Source: a bacterium M00.F.Ca.ET.205.01.1.1 (GTDB lineage: Bacteria > Pseudomonadota > Alphaproteobacteria > Rhizobiales > Rhizobiaceae). From it: a stretch of DNA of 64,000 nt. Numbering within the stretch: the stretch's first letter is position 1; the number at the start of each line of letters is the position of its first letter. A program made the position numbers and the translations under genes. Shown one piece after another: positions 34,366 through 42,864 of this stretch. Below the pieces are notes generated by a model. That model ran no database searches. It worked only from the letters and a program-made list of their open reading frames with translations, and was not told the origin of the DNA. The stretch covers positions 62,001 through 126,000 of the forward strand of contig SRUQ01000010.1 in assembly GCA_004791255.1 (NCBI GenBank). The letters are read 5' to 3'.

Positions 34366-35248
34366 ACTGCCCGAGGTCGAGACCGTCCGGCGCGGGTTGC
34401 AGCCGGTTCTGGAAGGCGCCAGCCTGGCCAAGGTCGAGGCCCGGCGGCCCGATCTTCGCTTCCCCTTCCCGCCGCGGTTTTCAGAGCGGCTGACCGGCAA
34501 GACGATCACGGCGCTCGGCCGGCGCGCCAAATATCTGACCATCCATGTGGAAGGCGGCCCGGTGCTGATCTGCCATCTCGGCATGTCCGGTTCGTTCCGC
34601 ATCGAGACCGCCGACGACAGCGAGATGCCTGGCGTGTTCCACCACGAGCGCTCCAAGAGCGCGGCACACGACCATGTCGTGTTCCACGTCGTCTCGGCGG
34701 CCGGCGCCCGGTCCCGCGTGATCTTCAACGACCCACGCCGCTTCGGTTTCATGCTGTTTGCCGAAGGTGTAGCCGACACGCACCCGATGCTGGCCGGGCT
34801 CGGCGTCGAACCGACCGGCAATGCTCTGGACGGCGTGCTGCTGGCCTCGCTGCTGAAAGGCCGCAGGTCACCGCTGAAGGCGGCATTGCTCGACCAACGG
34901 CTGATCGCGGGTCTCGGCAATATCTATGTCTCGGAAGCGCTGTGGCGTGCGGGCCTGTCGCCGCTGCGCGAGGCGGGAACCATCGCCAGGGCGGGAAAGA
35001 AGGCGGCGGCGCAGAGCGAGCGCCTCGCCGAAGCCATCCGCTCGGTCATCGCAGACGCAATCGCGGCCGGCGGATCTTCGCTCAAGGATTACATGCACAC
35101 CGATGGATCGCTTGGCTATTTCCAGCATTCCTTCGCCGTCTACGACCGCGAGGGGGAGCCTTGTCCCAGACCCGGGTGCAGCGGTCACATCGAGCGCATC
35201 GTGCAGAGCGGGCGCTCGACCTTCTATTGCCGGACGTGTCAGACGTGA
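34358..35248 (+). CDS. mutM: Formamidopyrimidine-DNA glycosylase MutM/Fpg
   Basis: 296 residues. It starts MPELPEVETVRRGL, giving the catalytic Pro and Glu after Met removal. The H2TH region is LLDQRLIAGLGNIYVSEALW (about 168-187). The C-terminal zinc finger is C-P-R-P-G-C ... F-Y-C-R-T-C. It excises 8-oxoguanine and cuts the abasic site. The start is inside the end of deoB. The downstream enoyl-CoA hydratase is 32 bp away. Confidence 0.95.
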   Translation: MPELPEVETVRRGLQPVLEGASLAKVEARRPDLRFPFPPRFSERLTGKTITALGRRAKYLTIHVEGGPVLICHLGMSGSFRIETADDSEMPGVFHHERSKSAAHDHVVFHVVSAAGARSRVIFNDPRRFGFMLFAEGVADTHPMLAGLGVEPTGNALDGVLLASLLKGRRSPLKAALLDQRLIAGLGNIYVSEALWRAGLSPLREAGTIARAGKKAAAQSERLAEAIRSVIADAIAAGGSSLKDYMHTDGSLGYFQHSFAVYDREGEPCPRPGCSGHIERIVQSGRSTFYCRTCQT

Positions 35249-35280
35249 GCTAGACCGGTGTCGAGCGAGGAGACGCAGCC

Positions 35281-36054
35281 ATGGTCTATGAGACGATCAT
35301 CACCGAGACGCGCGGCAAGGTCGGGCTGATCACTCTGAACCGGCCAAAGGCGCTCAACGCCCTCAATTCGCTGGTCATGGCGGAGGTAGTGGCGGCGGCC
35401 GGCGATTTCGGCGCCGACGCCGGTATCGGCGCGATGGTCATCACAGGCTCCGAGAAGGCTTTCGCGGCCGGCGCGGACATCAAGGAAATGCAGGCAATCT
35501 CCTATGTGGACGCCTATGTGCAGGACTTCTTCGTCGGCTGGGAGGAACTGACGCGGGCTCGAAAGCCTGTCATCGCGGCGGTGGCCGGCTATGCGCTCGG
35601 CGGCGGCTGCGAGCTCGCTATGATGTGCGATTTCATCATCGCCGCCGACACAGCAAAGTTCGGCCAGCCTGAAATCACGCTCGGCGTCATTCCCGGCATG
35701 GGCGGCTCGCAGCGCCTGACCCGGTTCGTCGGCAAGTCGAAGGCGATGGATATGTGCCTGACCGGGCGGATGATGGACGCCGCCGAGGCCGAGCGCTCGG
35801 GCCTGGTGTCACGGGTCGTGCCTGCCGGGGAACTCGTCGAGGAGGCAGTCAAGGCGGCGGCCAGGATCGCCGATTTCTCGCTGCCATCGGTGATGATGGC
35901 AAAGGAAGCGGTCAACCGCGCCTATGAAACAACGCTGGCGGAAGGATTGCGGTTCGAGCGCCGGCTGTTCCACTCGCTGTTTGCGCTGGAAGACCAGAAA
36001 GAAGGCATGGCGGCCTTCGCTGAAAAGCGGAAGCCGAATTTCACCAACCGGTAG
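35281..36054 (+). CDS. Enoyl-CoA hydratase
   Basis: 257 residues of the crotonase superfamily, ATG 35281 after GAGGAG. The oxyanion-hole segments are AFAAGADIKEM (about 61-71) and ALGGGCELAMMCD (about 105-117). Catalytic glutamates sit in GGGCELAM and QPEITLGVIPGMGG. Both glutamates of active hydratases are present. It hydrates trans-2-enoyl-CoA in beta-oxidation. The gene order mutM-this-rpsT-dnaA is typical of Rhizobiales. Confidence 0.9.
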   Translation: MVYETIITETRGKVGLITLNRPKALNALNSLVMAEVVAAAGDFGADAGIGAMVITGSEKAFAAGADIKEMQAISYVDAYVQDFFVGWEELTRARKPVIAAVAGYALGGGCELAMMCDFIIAADTAKFGQPEITLGVIPGMGGSQRLTRFVGKSKAMDMCLTGRMMDAAEAERSGLVSRVVPAGELVEEAVKAAARIADFSLPSVMMAKEAVNRAYETTLAEGLRFERRLFHSLFALEDQKEGMAAFAEKRKPNFTNR

Positions 36055-36113
36055 GGCATCGCCAGCCGCGAAATGAAACCCGCGGCACCGGCTAAAAAGA
36101 ACGACAGGCAGCG

Positions 36114-36142
36114 TTGACGCGCCGGAAAAGCTGAACTATAAG
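36114..36142 (+). promoter_or_regulatory. Sigma-70-type promoter of rpsT
   Basis: TTGACG (36114-36119), a 17-bp spacer, and TATAAG (36137-36142). The expected start is near 36149, giving a leader of about 86 nt before rpsT. Confidence 0.75.
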
Positions 36143-36234
36143 CCGCACCAACCGAGGCGGCCCCGTGGCTGCCCGTTTGTTTTTTGCGCGCTGCGGCATG
36201 CCGCGTGCGCCGTCCAGATCAGAAGAGAGGCATC

Positions 36235-36501
36235 ATGGCCAACACATCTTCGGCCAAAAAGGCAACGCGCAAGATCGCCCGCCGCGCGGCGATCAACAAG
36301 AACCGCCGTTCGCGCGTCCGTACCTATGTGCGCCAGGTCGAAGAGGCGCTCGCCTCCGGAGACAAGGTTGCCGCGCAGGCAGCGTTCAAGGCCGCCGAGC
36401 CGGAATTGATGCGCGCCGCCACCAAGGGCGTGATTCACAAGAACACCGCTTCCCGCAAGGTGTCGCGACTGGCTCAACGCCTCAAGGTACTGTCGGCCTA
36501 A
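36235..36501 (+). CDS. rpsT: 30S ribosomal protein S20
   Basis: 88 residues starting MANTSSAKKATRKIARR, with AGAGAGG eight bases upstream. It is basic, Lys/Arg-rich and of the usual S20 length, with the family C-terminus GVIHKNTASRKVSRLAQRLKVL. It binds 16S rRNA early in small-subunit assembly. It has its own promoter and terminator upstream of dnaA. Confidence 0.97.
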   Translation: MANTSSAKKATRKIARRAAINKNRRSRVRTYVRQVEEALASGDKVAAQAAFKAAEPELMRAATKGVIHKNTASRKVSRLAQRLKVLSA

Positions 36502-36530
36502 CAATACCTTCCCTAGACTGCTGTTCTTAG

Positions 36531-36557
36531 AACCCGGCCGATTGCGCCGGGTTTTTT
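36531..36557 (+). terminator. Intrinsic terminator of rpsT
   Basis: AACCCGGC (36531-36538) pairs with GCCGGGTT (36546-36553), with a 7-base loop, followed by TTTT. Confidence 0.9.
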
Positions 36558-36736
36558 CGTTTGCCGGCAAGTACTTAAAAAGAATACCCGGAAACGACAT
36601 CCAAGGCAATTTTCGCGGCTGGAAATGCTTTGCCGGCATATGCATGAACATTGTTGATCGGCAGGCTTGAAAAGTGTCCGCTAAAAGATTCCCGCGCCTC
36701 AGAAATAATCCATATCTTTCATATGGTTAGCTATGG

Positions 36737-36756
36737 TCATCCACAGCTTGTTCACA
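36737..36756 (+). promoter_or_regulatory. Pair of DnaA-box-like sites
   Basis: TCATCCACA (36737-36745) and TTGTTCACA (36748-36756), each one mismatch from TTATCCACA/TTWTNCACA and spaced by 2 bp on the same strand. Confidence 0.45.
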
Positions 36757-36953
36757 TCGCATCGGGGCGACGGGGGACAATTGGCTGTCAAGCGAATTAT
36801 TTCAGAAAATTTCGCGCCGCGCCGGCTTTTTCATATTCTCGGCAAAAGGGTTTGAATCCCAATGGCTTTGTCAAAATATGCCGCTACGGCACGGCGCCCC
36901 AACCCGCCGAAGATAGCCAGATTCCTTAAAAATCGGTTAGTGGTGGCCTTGCC

Positions 36954-36962
36954 CTATCCACA
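36954..36962 (+). promoter_or_regulatory. DnaA-box-like site upstream of dnaA
   Basis: CTATCCACA differs from the consensus TTATCCACA only at the first base. It lies about 390 bp before dnaA. Confidence 0.45.
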
Positions 36963-37349
36963 GCGATTTCGGTAATGTCGGTCTATCAAAAGGGGCGGGC
37001 CTTGGCTCTCAACCCAAGCCCGAATCGGCCAGCGTAAATTGGCGGGATTTGCAACGCGGATCAAGTCCGTGAACGGCTTTGGTTTGTCTTTTTTGATACG
37101 GTAGGGGACTGGCGTAACAAGACATGGCAGGTTGACAGCGCGCCGGCGCTCTTTCGCCGGACGATGCTGTATTGCCCTGACATACCCAACGCGGATCGGC
37201 TCCACGGCTGATCCCGATCGCCAGTCGACGAGGCGACACATCTGCCGGCGGCGGCAGCGGTTGTCGTAGCAAAACGCAGTCGCCGGAACACGGATGCTGG
37301 AGGCGCATCCCCGGCGGAAAACAGGTACCAAGGACAAGGAAACTCGATC

Positions 37350-38894
37350 ATGCAGAGCGGCATCGAAAGGGAGCTTACGGGCGACCTCCCATTTCCAGGA
37401 AATCTGATCGGAGCAGACGACATGGCGGTCTCCAGCGAGGCGGAACAGAGATTCGACCGGGTAAAGGCCCAGTTGAAGGCGCGCCTGGGCACCGAAGTTT
37501 ATTCGAGCTGGTTCGGCCGCATGAAAGTCGCCGAGGCATCCAAGGGCATTGTCCGCATCTCGGTGCCCACCGCCTTCCTGCGCTCGTGGATCAATGGGCA
37601 CTATCTCGACCTCATCTCCGAGTTGTGGAAGCAAGAGGACGCCGATCTTCTCAGGATTGAAATCGTCGTGCGCACGGCAACCCGCCAGGGGCGCAACCAT
37701 GTCGAGCCGGAACTGGCGCCGGCGCGCAAGATGACGCGGCAGACACAGACGGCGCTGGCCACCGGCACCGCAAGCCCCGGCAGAGTGGAGCGGGCCGTGG
37801 CGCCGCGGCCCAACGGGACGGCCGAGAGCGAGTTCCGCCACAATGTGCTGGGATCGCCGCTCGACCCGCGCTACACGTTCGGCTCCTTCATCGAGGGACC
37901 GTCGAACCGGGTAGCCTTCGCCGCCGCCAAGGCAGTGGCGGAATCGCAGTCGAGCGCGGTGCGCTTCAATCCGCTTTTCCTTCACGCCACCGTGGGGCTC
38001 GGCAAGACCCATCTCTTGCAAGCCATCGCCGCGGAATCGCTGAAGCAGAATCCCAAGTCGCGCGTGGTCTACCTCACGGCAGAGTATTTCATGTGGCGTT
38101 TCGCCACCGCCATCCGCGACAACAATGCGCTGACGCTCAAAGAGCAGCTGCGCGACATCGACCTGCTCATCATCGACGACATGCAGTTCCTGCAGGGCAA
38201 GTCGATCCAGCATGAATTCTGCCATCTGATCAACATGCTGCTCGACAGCGCAAAGCAGGTCGTCGTCGCCGCTGACCGGCCGCCGTCGGAACTGGAATCG
38301 CTCGAGCCGCGGGTCCGCTCGCGCCTCAATGGCGGCGTCGCGCTGGAAATGTCGGCACCCGATTTCGCCATGCGCCTGGGCATGCTCAAACTGCGCCTGG
38401 CCACCGCCAGACAAGATGACGCAGCGCTCGACATCTCCGATGAAATCCTCAACCACGTCGCCCGCACGGTGACCGGCAGCGGCCGCGAACTGGAAGGCGC
38501 CTTCAACCAGCTCCTGTTCCGCCAGTCGTTCGAGCCGCAGATCACCATCGACCGCATTGACGAGATTCTCGGCCACATCTATCGCACGGGCGAGCCGAAG
38601 CGGGTCCGCATCGAGGACATCCAGCGCATCGTGGCGCGCCACTACAACGTGTCCAAGACCGAACTTCTGTCCAACCGGCGCACGCGCACCATCGTCAAGC
38701 CGCGCCAGGTCGCGATGTACCTGTCGAAGGTGATGACGCCTCGTTCGCTGCCCGAGATCGGGCGGCGCTTCGGCGGCCGCGACCACACGACCGTGCTGCA
38801 CGCGGTGCGCAAGATCGAGGATCTTTCCGGCGCCGACAACACGCTGGCCCAGGAACTGGAACTGTTGAGGCGGCTGATCAACGACCAGGCCTGA
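37350..38894 (+). CDS. dnaA: Chromosomal replication initiator DnaA
   Basis: 514 residues, ATG 37350 after AAGGA. Domain I is near residues 33-105. Linker domain II is about 110-165. The AAA+ domain III has Walker A at 213-220 (ATVGLGKT) and Walker B DLLIIDDMQF (271-280). The domain IV DNA-binding signature is GGRDHTTVLHA (475-485). The first Walker A residue is Ala instead of the usual Gly, which I recall as a rhizobial trait. It melts oriC to start replication. It is followed by dnaN 200 bp later. Confidence 0.97.
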   Translation: MQSGIERELTGDLPFPGNLIGADDMAVSSEAEQRFDRVKAQLKARLGTEVYSSWFGRMKVAEASKGIVRISVPTAFLRSWINGHYLDLISELWKQEDADLLRIEIVVRTATRQGRNHVEPELAPARKMTRQTQTALATGTASPGRVERAVAPRPNGTAESEFRHNVLGSPLDPRYTFGSFIEGPSNRVAFAAAKAVAESQSSAVRFNPLFLHATVGLGKTHLLQAIAAESLKQNPKSRVVYLTAEYFMWRFATAIRDNNALTLKEQLRDIDLLIIDDMQFLQGKSIQHEFCHLINMLLDSAKQVVVAADRPPSELESLEPRVRSRLNGGVALEMSAPDFAMRLGMLKLRLATARQDDAALDISDEILNHVARTVTGSGRELEGAFNQLLFRQSFEPQITIDRIDEILGHIYRTGEPKRVRIEDIQRIVARHYNVSKTELLSNRRTRTIVKPRQVAMYLSKVMTPRSLPEIGRRFGGRDHTTVLHAVRKIEDLSGADNTLAQELELLRRLINDQA

Positions 38895-38947
38895 GCCGTT
38901 CGAAAACGCCAGGCGGCGCCTGTCGCCGGCTTTATCCCCAGAAAGCC

Positions 38948-38975
38948 CGCGTCACCGGCCCGAACCGGTGGCGCG
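38948..38975. terminator. Hairpin between dnaA and dnaN
   Basis: CCGCGTCACCGG pairs with CCGGTGGCGCGG (one G-T wobble) around a 4-base loop. A T-run follows only after about 14 bp, so termination would be weak. A DnaA-box-like TTATCCCCA (38932-38940) and GTTTACACA (39005-39013) flank it. Confidence 0.4.
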
Positions 38976-39095
38976 GACTTGCGTTTGCTGGTTTTTTCCT
39001 GTCAGTTTACACAAATTCTGAAGCCTGTTTCAGACCTTTCGCGGGGCGCCGCCAGCCGGAGACCCGCTCATTCATTCAAGCGAGCCTGTTTCGTC

Positions 39096-40214
39096 ATGCG
39101 TGTTATCCTGGAACGGTCAAATCTCCTGAAGTCGCTCAACCACGTCCACCGCGTGGTCGAACGCCGCAACACCATACCGATCCTGTCCAATGTGCTCTTG
39201 AGCGCCGAGGGCGCCAGCCTCGAGATGAAGGCAACCGACCTTGACCTCGAAGTGACGGAAGCGACGCCGGCCAAGGTCGAGCGCGCCGGCGCGACGACGG
39301 TTCCGGCGCATCTGCTCTACGACATCGTGCGCAAGCTTTCCGACGGCGCCGAAGTGATGCTGAAGACGGATGAGGACGGCAATGCCATGACGGTGACGTC
39401 GGGCCGCTCGAGCTTCCGCCTGCAGTGCCTGCCGCAGTCCGACTTCCCCGAGCTTTCGGCCGGGTCCTTCTCGCATATCTTCCGTCTCGACTCGGTGGCT
39501 CTAAAAGGCCTGATCGAGAAGACCCAGTTCGCCATCTCCACCGAGGAGACGCGCTATTACCTCAACGGCATCTACCTTCACACGCATGAGGTCGGCGGCA
39601 AGCTGAAGCTGCGCTCGGTGGCAACCGACGGCCACCGCCTGGCGCGCGCCGAGGTCGACGCGCCGGCGGGCTCGGAAGGGATGCCGGGGATCATCATTCC
39701 GCGCAAGACGGTGAGCGAACTGCAGAAGCTGGTAGACGATCCGGATGTTGCGGTGACGACGGAACTGTCGGACACCAAGATCCGCTTCACCATCGGCAGC
39801 GTGATCCTGACCTCGAAGCTGATCGACGGCACCTTTCCCGACTATCAGCGGGTCATCCCGACCGGCAACGACAAGAAGCTGATCATCGACCGGCAGAGCT
39901 TCGCCGCAGCCGTCGACCGTGTCTCCACCATTTCCTCCGAACGCGGCCGCGCGGTGAAGCTTTCGATCAGCGAAGGCCAGGTGACGCTCGCCGTCAACAA
40001 TCCGGATTCGGGCAGTGCCACCGAGGAACTGGCGGCGGACTATTCGTCCGACCCGATCGAGATCGGCTTCAACGCCAAATACCTGCTCGACGTGGCCGCC
40101 CAGTTGACCGGCTCCGAAGCCCGTTTCATGCTCGCAGACGCCGGCTCGCCGACGCTGATCCACGACATGGCCGACGAAACCGCGCTCTATGTGCTGATGC
40201 CGATGCGGGTGTAG
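39096..40214 (+). CDS. dnaN: DNA polymerase III sliding clamp (beta subunit)
   Basis: 372 residues, the standard clamp length, starting MRVILERSNLLKSLNHVHRVVERRN. Three repeated clamp domains are readable, and the protein ends ETALYVLMPMRV, the typical C-terminus (PMRV). The dimer encircles DNA and tethers polymerase and repair enzymes. The frame is open upstream to 38979, but the ATG at 39096 matches the family. It lies in the dnaA-dnaN-recF order. Confidence 0.97.
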   Translation: MRVILERSNLLKSLNHVHRVVERRNTIPILSNVLLSAEGASLEMKATDLDLEVTEATPAKVERAGATTVPAHLLYDIVRKLSDGAEVMLKTDEDGNAMTVTSGRSSFRLQCLPQSDFPELSAGSFSHIFRLDSVALKGLIEKTQFAISTEETRYYLNGIYLHTHEVGGKLKLRSVATDGHRLARAEVDAPAGSEGMPGIIIPRKTVSELQKLVDDPDVAVTTELSDTKIRFTIGSVILTSKLIDGTFPDYQRVIPTGNDKKLIIDRQSFAAAVDRVSTISSERGRAVKLSISEGQVTLAVNNPDSGSATEELAADYSSDPIEIGFNAKYLLDVAAQLTGSEARFMLADAGSPTLIHDMADETALYVLMPMRV

Positions 40215-40293
40215 GCCAAGGTTGCGTCGGTCGACCTGGTTCGCCACGATCTGGCGACGGAATTCTGCGGCAACTTCTACAGGCGGATAGCGG

Positions 40294-41433
40294 TTGCCCG
40301 AGCAAACCCATATAAGTAAGCTTACACTTACGAATTTCCGCAATTATGCGGCGCTGGCGATCGAGCTCGCGCCGGGCGCCGTGGTGTTCTCCGGCGACAA
40401 TGGCGCCGGCAAGACCAACCTGCTGGAAGCGATATCCCTGCTTACGCCCGGACGAGGCTTGCGCCGCGCGCCCTACGCGAACGTGGCGCGCGAGGGCGGC
40501 GACGGCGGCTTTGCGCTGCATGCCCGGCTCGACGGGCCCGACGGCCAGGTCGAAATCGGCACCGGCATATCGGGCGGCGACAATGCCGGCGAAGGCGGCA
40601 GGCGGGTGCGCATCAACGGAGCCACGGCGAAATCGGCCGAGGACATGCTGGAACGGCTGCGGGTGGTTTGGCTGACGCCGGCCATGGATGCCTTGTTCAC
40701 CGGACCGGCAGCCGATCGCCGGCGCTTTCTCGACCGGATGGTGCTGGCCATCGATCCCGGTCACGGACAGCGCGCCCTCGACTACGAAAAAGCGATGCGC
40801 GGCCGGAACCGGTTGCTGACGGAAGGCTCCCGCGATATCAGCTGGTTCGATGCGATCGAAACTCAGATGGCCGAGACCGGCGTGGCCATTGCCGCCGCCC
40901 GCGCCGAGATGGTCCGGCTGCTGGCGGCGATGATCGACAGGTTGCCCGACACGGGGCCGTTTCCGCAGGCCGACATCGGCCTTTCGGGCGACCTTGAGAC
41001 CGAGATCGCGACCGCCCCGGCGGTCGATGTCGAAGAGCGGTTCCGCCGCATGCTTGCCGGAAACCGCGAGCGCGACCGCGCCGCCGGGCGCACGCTCGAC
41101 GGCCCGCATCGCTCGGACCTTTTGGTGCGGCACCGGCCCAAGGCAATGCCGGCGGAACTCTGTTCAACCGGGGAACAGAAGGCCCTGCTGGTCGGCATCG
41201 TGCTGTCGCATGCGCGGCTGACCGGCGAAATGTCCGGGCTGACCCCGATACTCCTGCTCGATGAAATCGCCGCCCATCTCGACGGCGGCCGGCGCGCGGC
41301 GCTGTTTTCGATCCTGGAGGAGTTGAACTGCCAGGCCTTCATGACGGGAACCGATGCGGCGTTGTTCTCCAGCCTGCGGGGCCGCGCGCAGTTCCTGACG
41401 GTCGACCACGGAACGGTTGGGCCAACCGTTTAG
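40294..41433 (+). CDS. recF: DNA replication/repair protein RecF
   Basis: 379 residues with a TTG start at 40294. An SMC-like ABC ATPase: Walker A GDNGAGKTNLLEAI (34-47), a recombination arm, signature CSTGEQKALL and Walker B ILLLDEIAAHLDGG. It loads RecA at gaps with RecOR. The start codon TTG follows a weak AGGCGG site, but the next in-frame start would remove the conserved ISKLTLTNFRNY opening. It is followed immediately by a direct repeat. Confidence 0.95.
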   Translation: MPEQTHISKLTLTNFRNYAALAIELAPGAVVFSGDNGAGKTNLLEAISLLTPGRGLRRAPYANVAREGGDGGFALHARLDGPDGQVEIGTGISGGDNAGEGGRRVRINGATAKSAEDMLERLRVVWLTPAMDALFTGPAADRRRFLDRMVLAIDPGHGQRALDYEKAMRGRNRLLTEGSRDISWFDAIETQMAETGVAIAAARAEMVRLLAAMIDRLPDTGPFPQADIGLSGDLETEIATAPAVDVEERFRRMLAGNRERDRAAGRTLDGPHRSDLLVRHRPKAMPAELCSTGEQKALLVGIVLSHARLTGEMSGLTPILLLDEIAAHLDGGRRAALFSILEELNCQAFMTGTDAALFSSLRGRAQFLTVDHGTVGPTV

Positions 41434-41550
41434 ATTTTGCTGCATGCATGTCGTTGCCCCAAAACCGCTCCGCACTTTTGGGCGACATGTTTGAATTTTG
41501 TTGCATGCATGTCGTTGCCCCAAAACCGCTCCGCACTTTTGGGCGACATG
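41434..41550. repeat. Direct repeat of a 56-bp imperfect palindrome after recF
   Basis: Two copies, 41434-41489 and 41495-41550, identical except for one base (GCTGC/GTTGC) and spaced by 5 bp. Each unit contains GCATGTCGTTGCCCCAAAA ... CTTTTGGGCGACATG, an imperfect inverted repeat. I recall the GCATGTCG...CGACATGC motif as a widespread rhizobial intergenic repeat. The copies lie between recF and moeB. Confidence 0.9.
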
Positions 41551-41595
41551 CATGAGCCCCCTGACAAGATTTTTCTGTCGCTATATGGTCCTGAT

Positions 41596-42354
41596 ATGAC
41601 CACTGCGCTCACCGCCGACGAAATCGAACGCTATGCCCGCCATATCGTGCTGCCCGAGGTCGGCGGCGCGGGCCAGCAGAAGCTCAAGCAGGCGCGGGTC
41701 CTGGTGATCGGCGCCGGGGGACTCGGCGCGCCGGCGCTTGAATATCTTGCCGCAGCCGGCGTCGGCACGCTCGGCGTGGTCGACGACGACACCGTTTCGC
41801 TGTCCAACCTGCAGCGTCAGGTCATTCACGGCACCGATAACATCGGCATGCTGAAAACCCACAGCGCCAAGTTGACGATCGCCCGCATCAATCCCAACAT
41901 CGCAATCGAAACGCATACATTCAGGCTGACCCCCGAAAATGCCCCTGCCCTGGTCGCCCGCTACGACGTCGTCGTCGACGGATCCGACAATTTCGAGACG
42001 CGCTATGCCGTGGCCGATGCCTGCGCGGCGGAGCGGAAACCGCTGGTGCATGCCGCAGTCGGCCGTTTCGATGGGTCGGTGACGGTGCTCAAGCCGTTCG
42101 AGACCGGCAAGGACGGCAAGCTCAATCCCGGCTACCGCGACCTCTTTCCCGAGGCACCACCGCCGGGCCTGGTGCCGTCATGCGCCGAGGCCGGCGTGCT
42201 TGGCGCGCTGACCGGGGTCGTCGGCACCCTGCAGGCGATGGAGGCGATCAAGCTGATCACCGGCATCGGCGAACCGCTGATCGGCCGGTTGCTGCTCTAC
42301 GATGGGCTCGCCGCGCGCTTCGAGACGATCCGCTACAAGAGAAGCGCGCCTTGA
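41596..42354 (+). CDS. moeB: MoeB/ThiF-family adenylyltransferase (HesA/MoeB/ThiF)
   Basis: 252 residues from ATG 41596; the frame runs upstream through the repeats without family sequence. It opens DEIERYARHIVLPEVGGAGQ, then the ATP-binding motif VLVIGAGGLGAPALEYLAA, then DDDTVSLSNLQRQVIH. It adenylates the C-terminal Gly of a ubiquitin-like sulfur carrier such as MoaD. The zinc-binding cysteine pairs of E. coli MoeB are missing: the first CxxC reads NPGYRDLFP and the C-terminal CxxC is cut. The conserved Cys in VPSCAEAGVLG is present. It could equally act on a ThiS-type carrier. Confidence 0.8.
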   Translation: MTTALTADEIERYARHIVLPEVGGAGQQKLKQARVLVIGAGGLGAPALEYLAAAGVGTLGVVDDDTVSLSNLQRQVIHGTDNIGMLKTHSAKLTIARINPNIAIETHTFRLTPENAPALVARYDVVVDGSDNFETRYAVADACAAERKPLVHAAVGRFDGSVTVLKPFETGKDGKLNPGYRDLFPEAPPPGLVPSCAEAGVLGALTGVVGTLQAMEAIKLITGIGEPLIGRLLLYDGLAARFETIRYKRSAP

Positions 42355-42839
42355 ACCGTGCCGTGGATGTCACCATCACCGCGATCCCAGACGATTTCGA
42401 CCGCTGGGACGATGTGCTCGCGCTGATCCTGCGCGCCTTCGCCTTCATGGACGGTGTCATCGACCCACCGTCCTCGGCCCACCGGATGTCATCAGCCACG
42501 CTGCGCGACAAGGCCCGGCGCGAGACCGGCCTGCTGGCGCTCAGCGGCGACAGGATCGTCGGCTGCGTCTTCGTCCTGGAAAGAGCCGACAATCTCTATG
42601 TCGGCAAGCTCGCCGTCGCGCCGGAGTGTCAGGGGCAAGGCGTCGGCCGGCGCCTCATGCAAACGGTCGACGAACTGGCCCGCAGCCGCGGCAAGCTTGC
42701 CATCGAACTTGAGACACGGATCGAACTGACCGGCAACCATGCGGCCTTTGCCCGCCTCGGCTTTCGCGAAACCGAACGAACGGCGCATGAGGGCTACGCT
42801 CGACCCACCTCGATCACCATGCGCAAGATGGTTTCGTAA
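42351..42839 (+). CDS. GNAT family N-acetyltransferase
   Basis: 162 residues, with a TTG start overlapping the moeB stop (TTGA); a GTG at 42363 is another option. It has the acetyl-CoA binding motif A VAPECQGQGVGRRLMQTV (about 88-104), preceded by a beta strand DNLYVGKLAV. The C-terminal region ends with the RLGFRETERTAHEGY motif B. The substrate is unknown. It is translationally coupled to the MoeB-like gene and convergent with the hydroxyacid dehydrogenase gene. Confidence 0.8.
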   Translation: MNRAVDVTITAIPDDFDRWDDVLALILRAFAFMDGVIDPPSSAHRMSSATLRDKARRETGLLALSGDRIVGCVFVLERADNLYVGKLAVAPECQGQGVGRRLMQTVDELARSRGKLAIELETRIELTGNHAAFARLGFRETERTAHEGYARPTSITMRKMVS

Positions 42840-42864
42840 GCACATCCTTACGCAATGGCAGACA

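Larger units (their letters stand above)
36558..37349. other. Long intergenic region upstream of dnaA
   Basis: About 790 bp without a gene I can support. The first 400 bp are AT-rich compared with the window and carry three DnaA-box-like 9-mers; the second half is GC-rich with several short hairpins. A TTGACA at 37132-37137 has no matching -10. Chromosomal origins characterised in this class are usually near hemE rather than dnaA, so I read this as a dnaA control region rather than oriC. Confidence 0.6.

Noticed and set aside
37132..37160. TTGACA promoter for dnaA
   Set aside because: No acceptable -10 element at 16-18 bp.
36558..37349. Chromosomal origin beside dnaA
   Set aside because: DnaA-box-like sites exist, but no cluster with an AT-rich unwinding element was convincing, and origins in this class are usually near hemE.
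36954..38801. 615-codon minus frame opposite dnaA
   Set aside because: dnaA motifs fully explain this region on the plus strand; the opposite frame has no family features.
40126..41133. Minus-strand frame opposite recF
   Set aside because: It covers a gene with intact RecF motifs and has shadow composition.
41434..41550. CRISPR-like direct repeat
   Set aside because: Only two copies with a 5-bp gap and no spacers or cas genes; it is an intergenic repeat.
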